Notes under the pieces: generated by a model | What the model was told of the DNA's origin: nothing | Databases searched by the model: none | The model's input: only the letters and a program-made list of their open reading frames with translations | In this document: one piece after another, positions 7,435 to 13,390 of the stretch | How the letters are laid out: each line of letters begins with the position of its first letter | How positions within the stretch are numbered: the stretch's first letter is position 1 | Source: Brevibacillus_F sp035644815 | GTDB taxonomy: Bacteria; Bacillota; Bacilli; Brevibacillales; Brevibacillaceae | Length of the DNA stretch: 13,390 bases | NCBI GenBank assembly: GCA_035644815.1 | Contig: DASQNU010000034.1 | Span: forward strand, 1 to 13,390 | Direction of reading: 5' to 3' | Program-made: the position numbers and the translations under genes

Positions 7435-8911
7435 TCAACAAATGTTCGTGGATCAGATCAAGGAGGACTTGGGAGCCCCACCTGATCTGGTTGTACGTCA
7501 AGTGGGAAGTTTCACTTTGCTCTACATAAATGGCATGGTGGATCTGTTAAGGCTAGAAGAAGAATTGATTGGGCCTTTGTCTCAAGCAAACCAGTTGGGT
7601 GTAAACAGCGTCAACATCGGAGGAATTCGGCAAGCGACTGAATATAAGCAGGTCGTTCAGGCGTTGGTAAGCGGTTTTGTAGTGATGGCATCCGATACCA
7701 GTAAGAAAGTGCTGTTGGCCAATTTGGTGTCCACCCCTCATCGGGGAGTCCAAGAACCGCAGACGGAAGCCGTCATCAGGGGGCCGCGAGAAGGTTTTTC
7801 CGAGCCTCTGGAGATTAATATGGCTCTTATACGCAGACGTTTGAAGAGTGATAAACTGCGGATGAAATACTGGCACATCGGAACGGAAAGCAGAACCGAG
7901 GTACGGCTTTTGTATTTGCAGGGTATCGCCCAAAACGAGATTGTGGAAGAGGTCGCACGCCGAATTTCCAATATCCGCATCGATGGCGTGCTGGAAAGTA
8001 ACTACATCGAAGAGATGATTCGCGATCACCCTGTCAATTTGCTGCCAACCGTCCAGTATACGGAAAGACCAGATGCCGTGGTCTCTGCACTGTTGGAGGG
8101 GAAAGTAGCGGTTGTGGTTGATAACTCACCGATGGTATTGATCTTGCCGATGCAATTCTGGTCTGCTTTTCAATCCAGTGAGGATTACTATGCGGATTAT
8201 ATCTATGCAACCTTTATACGGATTATCCGATCGATTTTTGTTGTGATCGCGCTTGTACTCCCCTCCCTCTATGTGGCAATTACTACTTTTCATCAAGAAA
8301 TGCTCCCGACCAATCTGTTGTTTTCGGTGGCAGCTGCACGTGAAGCGACTCCATTTCCTGCTTTGATCGAGGCGTTGATGATGGAGATTACATTTGAAGC
8401 GCTGCGGGAGGCAGGGGTACGTCTGCCTCGGCCGGTTGGACAAGCGGTCAGCATCGTAGGTGCGCTTGTTATCGGCGAGGCTGCTGTGCAGGCAGGGATC
8501 GTCTCGGCACCCATGGTGATTGTGGTCTCCGTTACTGGTATTGCCTCTTTTACGATTCCTCGGTTCAATATGAGCTTCGCCATCCGCATTTTACGGTTCC
8601 CTTTGATCATTTTGGCGGGTACCTTGGGATTGTTTGGCATCGTCTTTGGATTGATGGCCCTGGTGATCAATATGACGGGGATACGCTCTGTCGGCGTTCC
8701 CTATATGACGCCCTTGGCTCCACTCACCATTACCGGACTGAAGGACCTGGTCATTCGTGCACCGATCTGGAAAATGAACCAAAGGCCTGCCCAGCTGGTC
8801 AAGGATAATCAAATTCGGGTTCCGTATAATCAACCACCGATGGAAGAACAACCGTTTGATTTTTATCGCCTCCCTTTTGCCGAAACAGAAAACGCGGATT
8901 TGCAGAAGTAG
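7400..8911 (+). CDS. gerAA: GerAA-type germinant receptor subunit (A)
   Basis: A 503-residue A subunit of a Ger nutrient receptor. A soluble N-terminal part of about 260 residues carries the family pattern EAVIRGPREGF, NMALIRRR and YTERPD, followed by a membrane part with several helices and the conserved stretches PTNLLFSVAAAREA, PFPALIEALMMEI and REAGVRLPRPVGQ. The order and length match B. subtilis GerAA. The start is uncertain: GTG at 7388, ATG at 7400 and ATG at 7409 are all in frame, and none has an ideal ribosome binding site (AAGGG at 7381-7385 is too close to the first and far from the others). All choices overlap the B gene. The stop is followed directly by the Shine-Dalgarno box of the C gene. 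Confidence 0.92.
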   Translation: MEKMTLDQILHSQQMFVDQIKEDLGAPPDLVVRQVGSFTLLYINGMVDLLRLEEELIGPLSQANQLGVNSVNIGGIRQATEYKQVVQALVSGFVVMASDTSKKVLLANLVSTPHRGVQEPQTEAVIRGPREGFSEPLEINMALIRRRLKSDKLRMKYWHIGTESRTEVRLLYLQGIAQNEIVEEVARRISNIRIDGVLESNYIEEMIRDHPVNLLPTVQYTERPDAVVSALLEGKVAVVVDNSPMVLILPMQFWSAFQSSEDYYADYIYATFIRIIRSIFVVIALVLPSLYVAITTFHQEMLPTNLLFSVAAAREATPFPALIEALMMEITFEALREAGVRLPRPVGQAVSIVGALVIGEAAVQAGIVSAPMVIVVSVTGIASFTIPRFNMSFAIRILRFPLIILAGTLGLFGIVFGLMALVINMTGIRSVGVPYMTPLAPLTITGLKDLVIRAPIWKMNQRPAQLVKDNQIRVPYNQPPMEEQPFDFYRLPFAETENADLQK

Positions 8912-8925
8912 AAGGAGGGTAAGTA

Positions 8926-10098
8926 GTGAAGAAACAAGTGCTGGTATGGTTGTGTGGTTTGCTTAGTATGTTTGCGTTGACAGGCTGCTGGGATCGCAGG
9001 GAGATTAATGATGTCGGTTTTGTGATCGTATCGGCATTGGATGTGGGCAAGAAGCCAGACACTTACCTATCCACGGTGCGCATCGCCATCCCCAAAATGA
9101 TGGGGGGGGGCCAAACGGGCTCAAGTGGAGGTCAACAAGGCCCCCCTTATATGACCATATCCGCAGAGAACCGCAGCCTCGACAAAAATCGGATTGATTT
9201 GGAGAAGCAGATGTCACGCGATATGTTGACGTCCCATCGACGTGTACTTGTTTTTGGAGAAAAAATCGCTAAGCGCGGGTTGAAAGATGTGCTGGATGAA
9301 TTTAGCCGCAATCCGCAAAATCGTTTGCGCACTCTTCTCGTGATCATAAAAGGGATGCAGGCAGAGGAGTTCTTGAAGCAACCGTACACGTTGGAACCCT
9401 TTCCCTCTGAAGCGCTAAGAGAAATGCTGAACCGCCGGATGGAAATTCCCACTACACTGCGTGATCTTTTTGTGCAAGCAACTTTACCCGGCAGAGACCC
9501 CATCCTTGCCGCTTTTTCCATAGCAAAAGGGGAGCAACCGCGTTTCATGCTAAATCATATCGCGGTCTTCCGAGAATTCAAGCTGGTAGGATATTTGGAA
9601 GGTAATGAGATGATGCTGCTCAATTCAATTCTGGGGAAAAATGTCTACGGGCTCATGCGGATCGGGATTCCAGAGGTCCCCGGAAAAGTATCGGTACAGG
9701 TGCGAGAAATAAAAACGAAGAAAGAGGTAAAAAAGAAGGGAGACCAGCTGACTTTTTCATTTACAGCCAAGGCAATCGGAAGCATTACGGAAACCGACTC
9801 ACCAGTGGACTTGAGCAATCCCCTTTATATTGAAAAATATAATAAGGCATTTGCCAAAGAGTTGGAAAAAGAATACGTCAAGCTATTCGAGAAGCTTCAG
9901 AAAACATATAAGGCAGATAGTGCAGGGCTGGGAAATATGCTTTACCGCAAAGACCCTGCATACTGGAAAAAAGTCGAAAAGAAATGGCCGGAGATGTATC
10001 CGAAACAGAAGGTTACATGGAGAGTGGAGTCTGTTATTCGAGATATCGGTGCAACAGGTGCACCCATGCAGCTCCCGGAAAAAGAGGTGAAAAAATAA
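8926..10098 (+). CDS. gerAC: GerAC-type germinant receptor lipoprotein (C)
   Basis: A 390-residue lipoprotein with a signal peptide ending in the lipobox LTGC; Cys21 is the expected lipidated residue, followed by WDRREI, the usual start of mature GerC proteins. The C subunit is anchored on the outer face of the spore inner membrane and is needed for receptor function. A GTG start is well supported by AAGGAGGG (8912-8919) 6 nt upstream. Residues 60-74 form a Gly/Ser/Gln/Pro-rich loop encoded partly by a run of nine G at 9102-9110. Loss of one G would stop translation about 18 codons later, gain of one about 33 codons later. As sequenced the frame is intact. The last base of the stop codon is the first base of the next start. 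Confidence 0.93.
   Translation: MKKQVLVWLCGLLSMFALTGCWDRREINDVGFVIVSALDVGKKPDTYLSTVRIAIPKMMGGGQTGSSGGQQGPPYMTISAENRSLDKNRIDLEKQMSRDMLTSHRRVLVFGEKIAKRGLKDVLDEFSRNPQNRLRTLLVIIKGMQAEEFLKQPYTLEPFPSEALREMLNRRMEIPTTLRDLFVQATLPGRDPILAAFSIAKGEQPRFMLNHIAVFREFKLVGYLEGNEMMLLNSILGKNVYGLMRIGIPEVPGKVSVQVREIKTKKEVKKKGDQLTFSFTAKAIGSITETDSPVDLSNPLYIEKYNKAFAKELEKEYVKLFEKLQKTYKADSAGLGNMLYRKDPAYWKKVEKKWPEMYPKQKVTWRVESVIRDIGATGAPMQLPEKEVKK
9102..9110 (+). repeat. G9 homopolymer inside the GerC gene
   Basis: Nine consecutive G residues encode the end of Met59 and most of a Gly-Gly-Gly stretch. Tracts of this length are slippage-prone in replication and error-prone in sequencing. Either single-base change would truncate the protein to under about 100 residues. 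Confidence 0.9.
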
Positions 10099-10301
10099 TG
10101 TGGGTAAAAGCGATTTTTTTTTCGATCGTCTTTATACTGGTGGGCATGGTGCAAGCTAAGTATTGGTTATTACGCGGATATCAGCGAGAGGCATGGGTAT
10201 TTTTGGGGTGGATGGGAATCGCCTGGATTACGGGAATTCTTTTTATGTTTGACTTCCGACTGCCAAGCCCGACACAGCCTTTGTTCCCCAATTGGAAATG
10301 A
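10098..10301 (+). CDS. two-helix small membrane protein, likely Ger operon D subunit
   Basis: A 67-residue protein starting at an ATG that overlaps the GerC stop (TAATG), with GAGGTG at 10084-10089, 8 nt upstream, inside the end of the GerC gene. Two hydrophobic helices span about residues 3-22 and 32-52, with a short basic link (KYWLLRGYQR) between them, then a Pro-rich tail. Some Bacillus ger operons encode a small two-helix D subunit that adjusts receptor activity; the size, topology and last-in-operon position fit that group. The identity rests on topology and context, not on a sequence motif. A run of nine T covers codons 6-9. A terminator follows directly, so this is the last gene of the operon. 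Confidence 0.7.
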   Translation: MWVKAIFFSIVFILVGMVQAKYWLLRGYQREAWVFLGWMGIAWITGILFMFDFRLPSPTQPLFPNWK

Positions 10302-10302
10302 C

Positions 10303-10344
10303 GACGGCAAGATCTCAAGTAGGTGAGATCTTGCCGTCTTTTTT
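10303..10344 (+). terminator. intrinsic terminator of the ger operon
   Basis: A perfect 15-bp stem (10303-10317 with 10324-10338) around a 6-nt loop, followed by six T (10339-10344). The T run lies only on the plus-strand side, so it serves the ger operon. The right arm lies within the last codons of the convergent orphan permease gene, and that gene's stop codon (10315-10317) is the end of the left arm. Confidence 0.92.
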
Positions 10345-11394
10345 GAAGCGCAGCGAAGTCAGGTAGAAACCTACAAAAGAAAAGTAGCCTACCAGAGCCA
10401 GCACTGTCCAAAAATGCTGATAGACGTAAAGGAAGGACATCGTATTGCCGGCAAACAGCTCTGAAAAAAACAGCAAAAGGATGCTGAGCGGAAGTAAAGA
10501 ACTGCGAATGTCTGACAGGCGAAAGATAATCGCTACGTCAAGGATGCCAATCCAGATTAGCACCGAGACTTTTACGGTCATGACGACGCTCCATACCGCG
10601 ATCAATACAATGTCCATCCGCTCCAAAAACTCACCCATGCTTAGGTATTTGACCAATTCAACGGAAGGGAACATGAATTTTCTGCCCAAATAAGGGCCGA
10701 AGATGAAAAAATCCAAAGCAAACATGATGGTATATAAAAAGATGCTGATCAAGCAGGAAAGGGTGATTAATCGACCGCGTTTTTGAGGCTGTATCGTGAC
10801 GATGGGGAGAAGCGAAAGAATAAAAAATGATTCCAGAAAGGCCCCCGTAGCCTGCCAAGTTGCATAACTCATACTCGACCAGGAGTGTGAGAGTATAGGG
10901 AATAAAAAGGCAGGATCGGCCTCACGAAAAACCAGCAACGGCATAGAGAGCAATGCGATGACGGCGAGTGCGAAGCTTAGGAGAGACAGCCTGGCGATGC
11001 TGACAATACCATACCAGGCACCATAAGCAGCAACTACCAGGGTGACGAGGGAGATGACCACAGTCGGTGTCTTCATCAAAAAATAAGTATGGACAACCTC
11101 AGTAAAATTTCGAGTGGTAAAAGCCGCATTAGCCATGACAAACAACAAAAAAAGAAAAAGGAAAACCCGATTAGCGGCATGGGGAAGATGATCTCTGTTT
11201 TTTTCAGCTGTTCGATAGATTGCATACATCAGCATAAAAAGGAGGTAGCACAGTACATACCCCCCAATCAGCCCAAACCATGAATCCTGTTCGGCTGTCT
11301 TCATTAATGTATTGGGTACCAGCGAGATGGGAACGGCAATAAAGGACGTACAGAACAAGGTAACAAATTGAAAGGGGGTCAAGCTAGGCCGCAT
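10315..11394 (-). CDS. orphan GerAB-family germination permease
   Basis: A 359-residue protein with about ten helices of the same spore germination permease family as the B subunit of the neighbouring operon, but clearly divergent from it. Family signs are AEQDSWFG near the N-terminus, SIARLS in the middle and MGEFLERMD in the second half. The ATG at 11394 has AGAGGTG (11404-11410) 9 nt upstream; an in-frame alternative at 11436 would start inside a hairpin and is less likely. No A or C partner gene is next to it on this strand, so it is a stand-alone B subunit, convergent with the full ger operon. It may pair with that operon's A and C subunits, as the orphan GerVB of Bacillus megaterium does with GerU partners. 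The family is firm, the pairing inferred. Confidence 0.88.
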   Translation of the reverse strand: MRPSLTPFQFVTLFCTSFIAVPISLVPNTLMKTAEQDSWFGLIGGYVLCYLLFMLMYAIYRTAEKNRDHLPHAANRVFLFLFLLFVMANAAFTTRNFTEVVHTYFLMKTPTVVISLVTLVVAAYGAWYGIVSIARLSLLSFALAVIALLSMPLLVFREADPAFLFPILSHSWSSMSYATWQATGAFLESFFILSLLPIVTIQPQKRGRLITLSCLISIFLYTIMFALDFFIFGPYLGRKFMFPSVELVKYLSMGEFLERMDIVLIAVWSVVMTVKVSVLIWIGILDVAIIFRLSDIRSSLLPLSILLLFFSELFAGNTMSFLYVYQHFWTVLALVGYFSFVGFYLTSLRFKKDGKISPT

Positions 11395-11415
11395 GGGAAA
11401 AGTCACCTCTTTCCC

Positions 11416-11446
11416 TACTATAGACAGAAGAGGCACAAGGATATAC
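11416..11446 (-). promoter_or_regulatory. tentative SigG-like promoter for the orphan permease gene
   Basis: On the minus strand GTATA (11446 down to 11442) fits the SigG -35 pattern and TATAGTA (11422 down to 11416) partly fits the -10 pattern, 19 nt apart. The ger operon has a similar ATAGTA element. The predicted start would lie almost on the ribosome binding site and the whole element overlaps the hairpin, so support is weak. Confidence 0.22.
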
Positions 11447-11458
11447 CTCGTGCCTCTT
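11428..11458 (-). terminator. hairpin between methyltransferase and orphan permease genes
   Basis: Arms 11428-11440 and 11446-11458 form a 13-bp stem around a 5-nt loop. On the minus-strand RNA all pairs form, with one G-U wobble; on the plus strand that pair is an A-C mismatch. It begins 5 nt after the methyltransferase stop, suggesting a terminator or attenuator for that gene, yet the stretch after it on the minus strand is poor in T. The long T tail is on the plus-strand side. Confidence 0.55.
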
Positions 11459-11463
11459 TTTCT

Positions 11464-12315
11464 TTATGCTTTTTTCTGATAGACACACACAACCATTTTC
11501 ACCAAATACTCGCGCAAACCAGGAAGCTTAGCCAAACCGGAAACAACCGAGCGCAGCGGGATCTCTCGCTGAAAAACAGCGGGATGCGACACGCCTTGCT
11601 GGATGCGGCGAAAACGGGCGATCGTCATGCGGTTAATATAAGAGAAGTATTCGCGGCCGTCGGCTTTTCTGCTAATCCGAAAACGAATACGATCTTGACC
11701 GTCAGGGAGTGAGGAAACGAGCTGCTTGTACGCATTGATCATAGACTGCTCAGAAAAAAATGAATGCACCCAAGGGATCCCGATTGCATCGGAAAGATGG
11801 GCACCGTACGGATGGTAGTAAGGAGGGAAATTGATATAAATGTGCCCTCCCGGCTTCAACACGCGAAAGCATTCTTCCAATGTTTTCTCGGGTTGATCCA
11901 CGTGTTCCATCGCATCGTTCATGATAATCGTGTCAAACGACTCATCCGCGAACGGCATCTTGGCCGCATCTGCCGTCATGAAGGTGGCAACCTCCCCAAG
12001 CCCTTTTTCCCGGGCAAAGGCATTCCCTTCTTCCGCATAATGCTCCACGACATCGATCCCAATGATTTTTTTCGGTTGAAAAGTAGCGTAATAGCAGGTT
12101 TTCCCCCCGCCGCCACAACCGATATCGAGCACGGTTTTATCCCGAAACATTTGCTCCTGGGAGTGGTAAGGCAGGAAAAATTGGATCGTTTGCTCCCCTT
12201 TGACAAATTGCCATTCCGTATAGCTCATCTTGCCATCGTTTGCAAGATTGAAGGGATGGACGGGCAAGGGAAACCATTTATTGACTTGGCACAAGAGACG
12301 AGCAGCAACAGACAT
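11464..12315 (-). CDS. class I SAM-dependent methyltransferase
   Basis: A 283-residue soluble protein with a Rossmann-fold methyltransferase core of the UbiE/type-11 kind. SAM-binding motif I is VLDIGCGGGGK (62-72), the acidic residue of motif II is Asp88 in GIDVV, NDAMEHVD follows at 133-140, and LKPGGHIYINFP lies at 153-164. About 120 residues after the core, rich in aromatic and basic residues, may recognise the acceptor. AAAGGAGG (12323-12330) is 7 nt before the ATG. It lies 33 nt downstream of csaB on the same strand and is probably co-transcribed with it. A role in methylating a sugar of the wall polysaccharide or its lipid-linked precursor is suggested by that neighbour only; the substrate is not evident from sequence. 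Confidence 0.87.
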   Translation of the reverse strand: MSVAARLLCQVNKWFPLPVHPFNLANDGKMSYTEWQFVKGEQTIQFFLPYHSQEQMFRDKTVLDIGCGGGGKTCYYATFQPKKIIGIDVVEHYAEEGNAFAREKGLGEVATFMTADAAKMPFADESFDTIIMNDAMEHVDQPEKTLEECFRVLKPGGHIYINFPPYYHPYGAHLSDAIGIPWVHSFFSEQSMINAYKQLVSSLPDGQDRIRFRISRKADGREYFSYINRMTIARFRRIQQGVSHPAVFQREIPLRSVVSGLAKLPGLREYLVKMVVCVYQKKA

Positions 12316-12348
12316 GCTGCACCCTCCTTTCCATAACAGTAGAGTTAG

Positions 12349-13389
12349 TTAACGACGCTGCAGTGCTTGCAAGACAAGTTCACTGCTTTTGGCTGCTTCG
12401 AGTGCCAGCGTGTGCGAATGCTCCCGAATCAATGCCTGCTCGCGGTCAAGGTGGCTCGTCCGTTCTTCCAACAAGGACAACAGAGCCGTTCCATCCAAAT
12501 CCTTGATATGTCCCGCGCAAGGCATTCCGGCCCGTTCGACAAAGCGATCAATTTTCGGATCATAGGAGATTCCGGTAAAAGGCACTTGCAGCATACAAGC
12601 CAGGATCAGCGAGTGAAGCCGCATCCCGACGACATACTGACAGCTTTTCAACAGACTCATGATGTCGTGAAAAGTGACAGGCTGATCGATGACCTGCGCC
12701 CCGGGTTCTCGCATCATCCCCATAATCTCTTTGGAAGGGGGGATATCACTTGGATAATGCATCGGCAAAAAGAGCACATTCCAGCCTTTTTGCACGAAAG
12801 CATCGGCGGCCCGAGCGATGTCTTGCTTGAAACGCTCCTCCTGCTTCCAGTTGCGGACGGAAAACGCGATCAAAGGACGAGACATGTCAGGAAACAGCGA
12901 GGACAGCAGCGCTTTCCCAGGAGCTGCGTCGATTTCATCCGGATGTATGGTCAAGGCGGGATCCGCCGTAACATACAAAGGCGCTTTGACTCCGCACGCT
13001 TTAAAATCTTCTCCCGATTCAAAATCACGCACGGTAATCACATCAACCTTATTCACGACCTTGTTAATCATGAAACGGCTGAATGGCTTCACGACTGGAC
13101 CGAAGCCTTGCGCATAAAAAACAACGGGTTTCCCCAACATTTTCGCGATGGTTACAATACCGAGATAATAGAGCACGCTGCGAGGACTGGTGACGTCCTG
13201 CATTAAGGTTCCTCCGCCCATAACCAAAAGATCGCAACGGGACAGCTCACGAACAATCGTAGACAGACGCCAGCGATTGTGGGCTTCGATTCCGAATAAT
13301 GCGGCTGTACGCTCCGGCTGATTGGACAGGACGGACAGCGAGATATGAGGTTGTTCCCGTCTTAGCGAGGAGATGATTCCGTACAGAAC
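12349..13389 (-). CDS. csaB: CsaB polysaccharide pyruvyltransferase (5' end outside window)
   Basis: 346 residues are visible; the frame is open through the right edge, so about 20 N-terminal residues including the start are missing. An internal TTG at 13227 is not the start, because homology-like sequence (VLYGIISSLRRE, SVLSNQPERTA, RCDLLVMGGG) continues upstream. Family motifs are GGGTLMQD, FYAQGFGPV, TVRDFES, DPAL and FSVRNWK, and near the C-terminus GMRLHSLILA and SYDPKID, carrying the His and Lys thought to act in catalysis. CsaB transfers pyruvate from phosphoenolpyruvate to a sugar of the secondary cell-wall polysaccharide, making the ketal bound by SLH domains of S-layer and other surface proteins. 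It leads into the methyltransferase gene 33 nt downstream. A long open frame on the opposite strand here is a coding shadow. Confidence 0.93.
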   Translation of the reverse strand, partial: VLYGIISSLRREQPHISLSVLSNQPERTAALFGIEAHNRWRLSTIVRELSRCDLLVMGGGTLMQDVTSPRSVLYYLGIVTIAKMLGKPVVFYAQGFGPVVKPFSRFMINKVVNKVDVITVRDFESGEDFKACGVKAPLYVTADPALTIHPDEIDAAPGKALLSSLFPDMSRPLIAFSVRNWKQEERFKQDIARAADAFVQKGWNVLFLPMHYPSDIPPSKEIMGMMREPGAQVIDQPVTFHDIMSLLKSCQYVVGMRLHSLILACMLQVPFTGISYDPKIDRFVERAGMPCAGHIKDLDGTALLSLLEERTSHLDREQALIREHSHTLALEAAKSSELVLQALQRR

Positions 13390-13390
13390 G

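Noticed and set aside
9984..10097. 38-codon extension of the D-like protein
   Set aside because: It lies entirely inside the GerC gene in another frame and is hydrophilic and Cys-rich, unlike the membrane protein; the overlapping ATG at 10098 has its own ribosome binding site.
11764..12336. 190-residue open frame on the plus strand
   Set aside because: Antisense to the methyltransferase gene, with no family motif; a shadow of a GC-rich coding frame.
12367..13206. 279-residue open frame on the plus strand
   Set aside because: It lies wholly antisense to csaB, which has clear family motifs; the translation shows no hydrophobic or catalytic pattern and no good ribosome binding site. It is a coding shadow.

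Overview
The window looks like chromosomal DNA of an endospore-forming Firmicute of mid G+C content, most likely Brevibacillus or a close Paenibacillaceae relative. That placement is inferred from three things seen together: GerA-type germinant-receptor genes, a csaB pyruvyltransferase (the enzyme that prepares wall polysaccharide to hold SLH-domain S-layer proteins), and strong AGGAGG-type ribosome binding sites. No rRNA, tRNA, CRISPR array, insertion sequence or phage gene was seen. Coding density is high; no gap between genes exceeds about 170 bases.

Left part (1-6150) is an envelope-glycan region whose genes alternate in strand. An O-antigen ligase/polymerase-family gene (minus, running off the left edge) is divergent from a MviN/MurJ-family flippase (plus). 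That flippase is convergent, with a 9-nt gap, to a PaaK/CapK-like adenylate-forming ligase (minus). The ligase is divergent from a second flippase of the SpoVB/YtgP family (plus), which ends in a strong intrinsic terminator. A reasonable reading is assembly of a secondary cell-wall polysaccharide or related glycan: flipping of a lipid-linked unit, polymerisation, and an acyl-type modification.

Middle part (6175-10344) is a complete germinant-receptor operon on the plus strand in the order B-A-C, followed by a 67-residue two-helix membrane protein that resembles the small D subunits of some Ger operons. The operon ends in a 15-bp perfect terminator hairpin. The lipoprotein (C) gene carries a run of nine G residues and the D-like gene a run of nine T residues, both possible slippage sites.

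Right part (10315-13390) is on the minus strand. Read in transcription order it holds csaB (5' end beyond the window), a class I SAM methyltransferase, a hairpin, then an orphan GerAB-family permease convergent with the ger operon. csaB and the methyltransferase probably belong to the same wall-polysaccharide programme as the left part, so the germination genes sit inside an envelope-glycan neighbourhood.

No wholly new system could be shown. The points most worth a second look are the orphan B subunit beside a full receptor operon, the D-like peptide, the G9 tract in the lipoprotein gene, the MviN-family flippase that lacks several charged cavity residues of true MurJ, and the PaaK-like ligase in a glycan locus.
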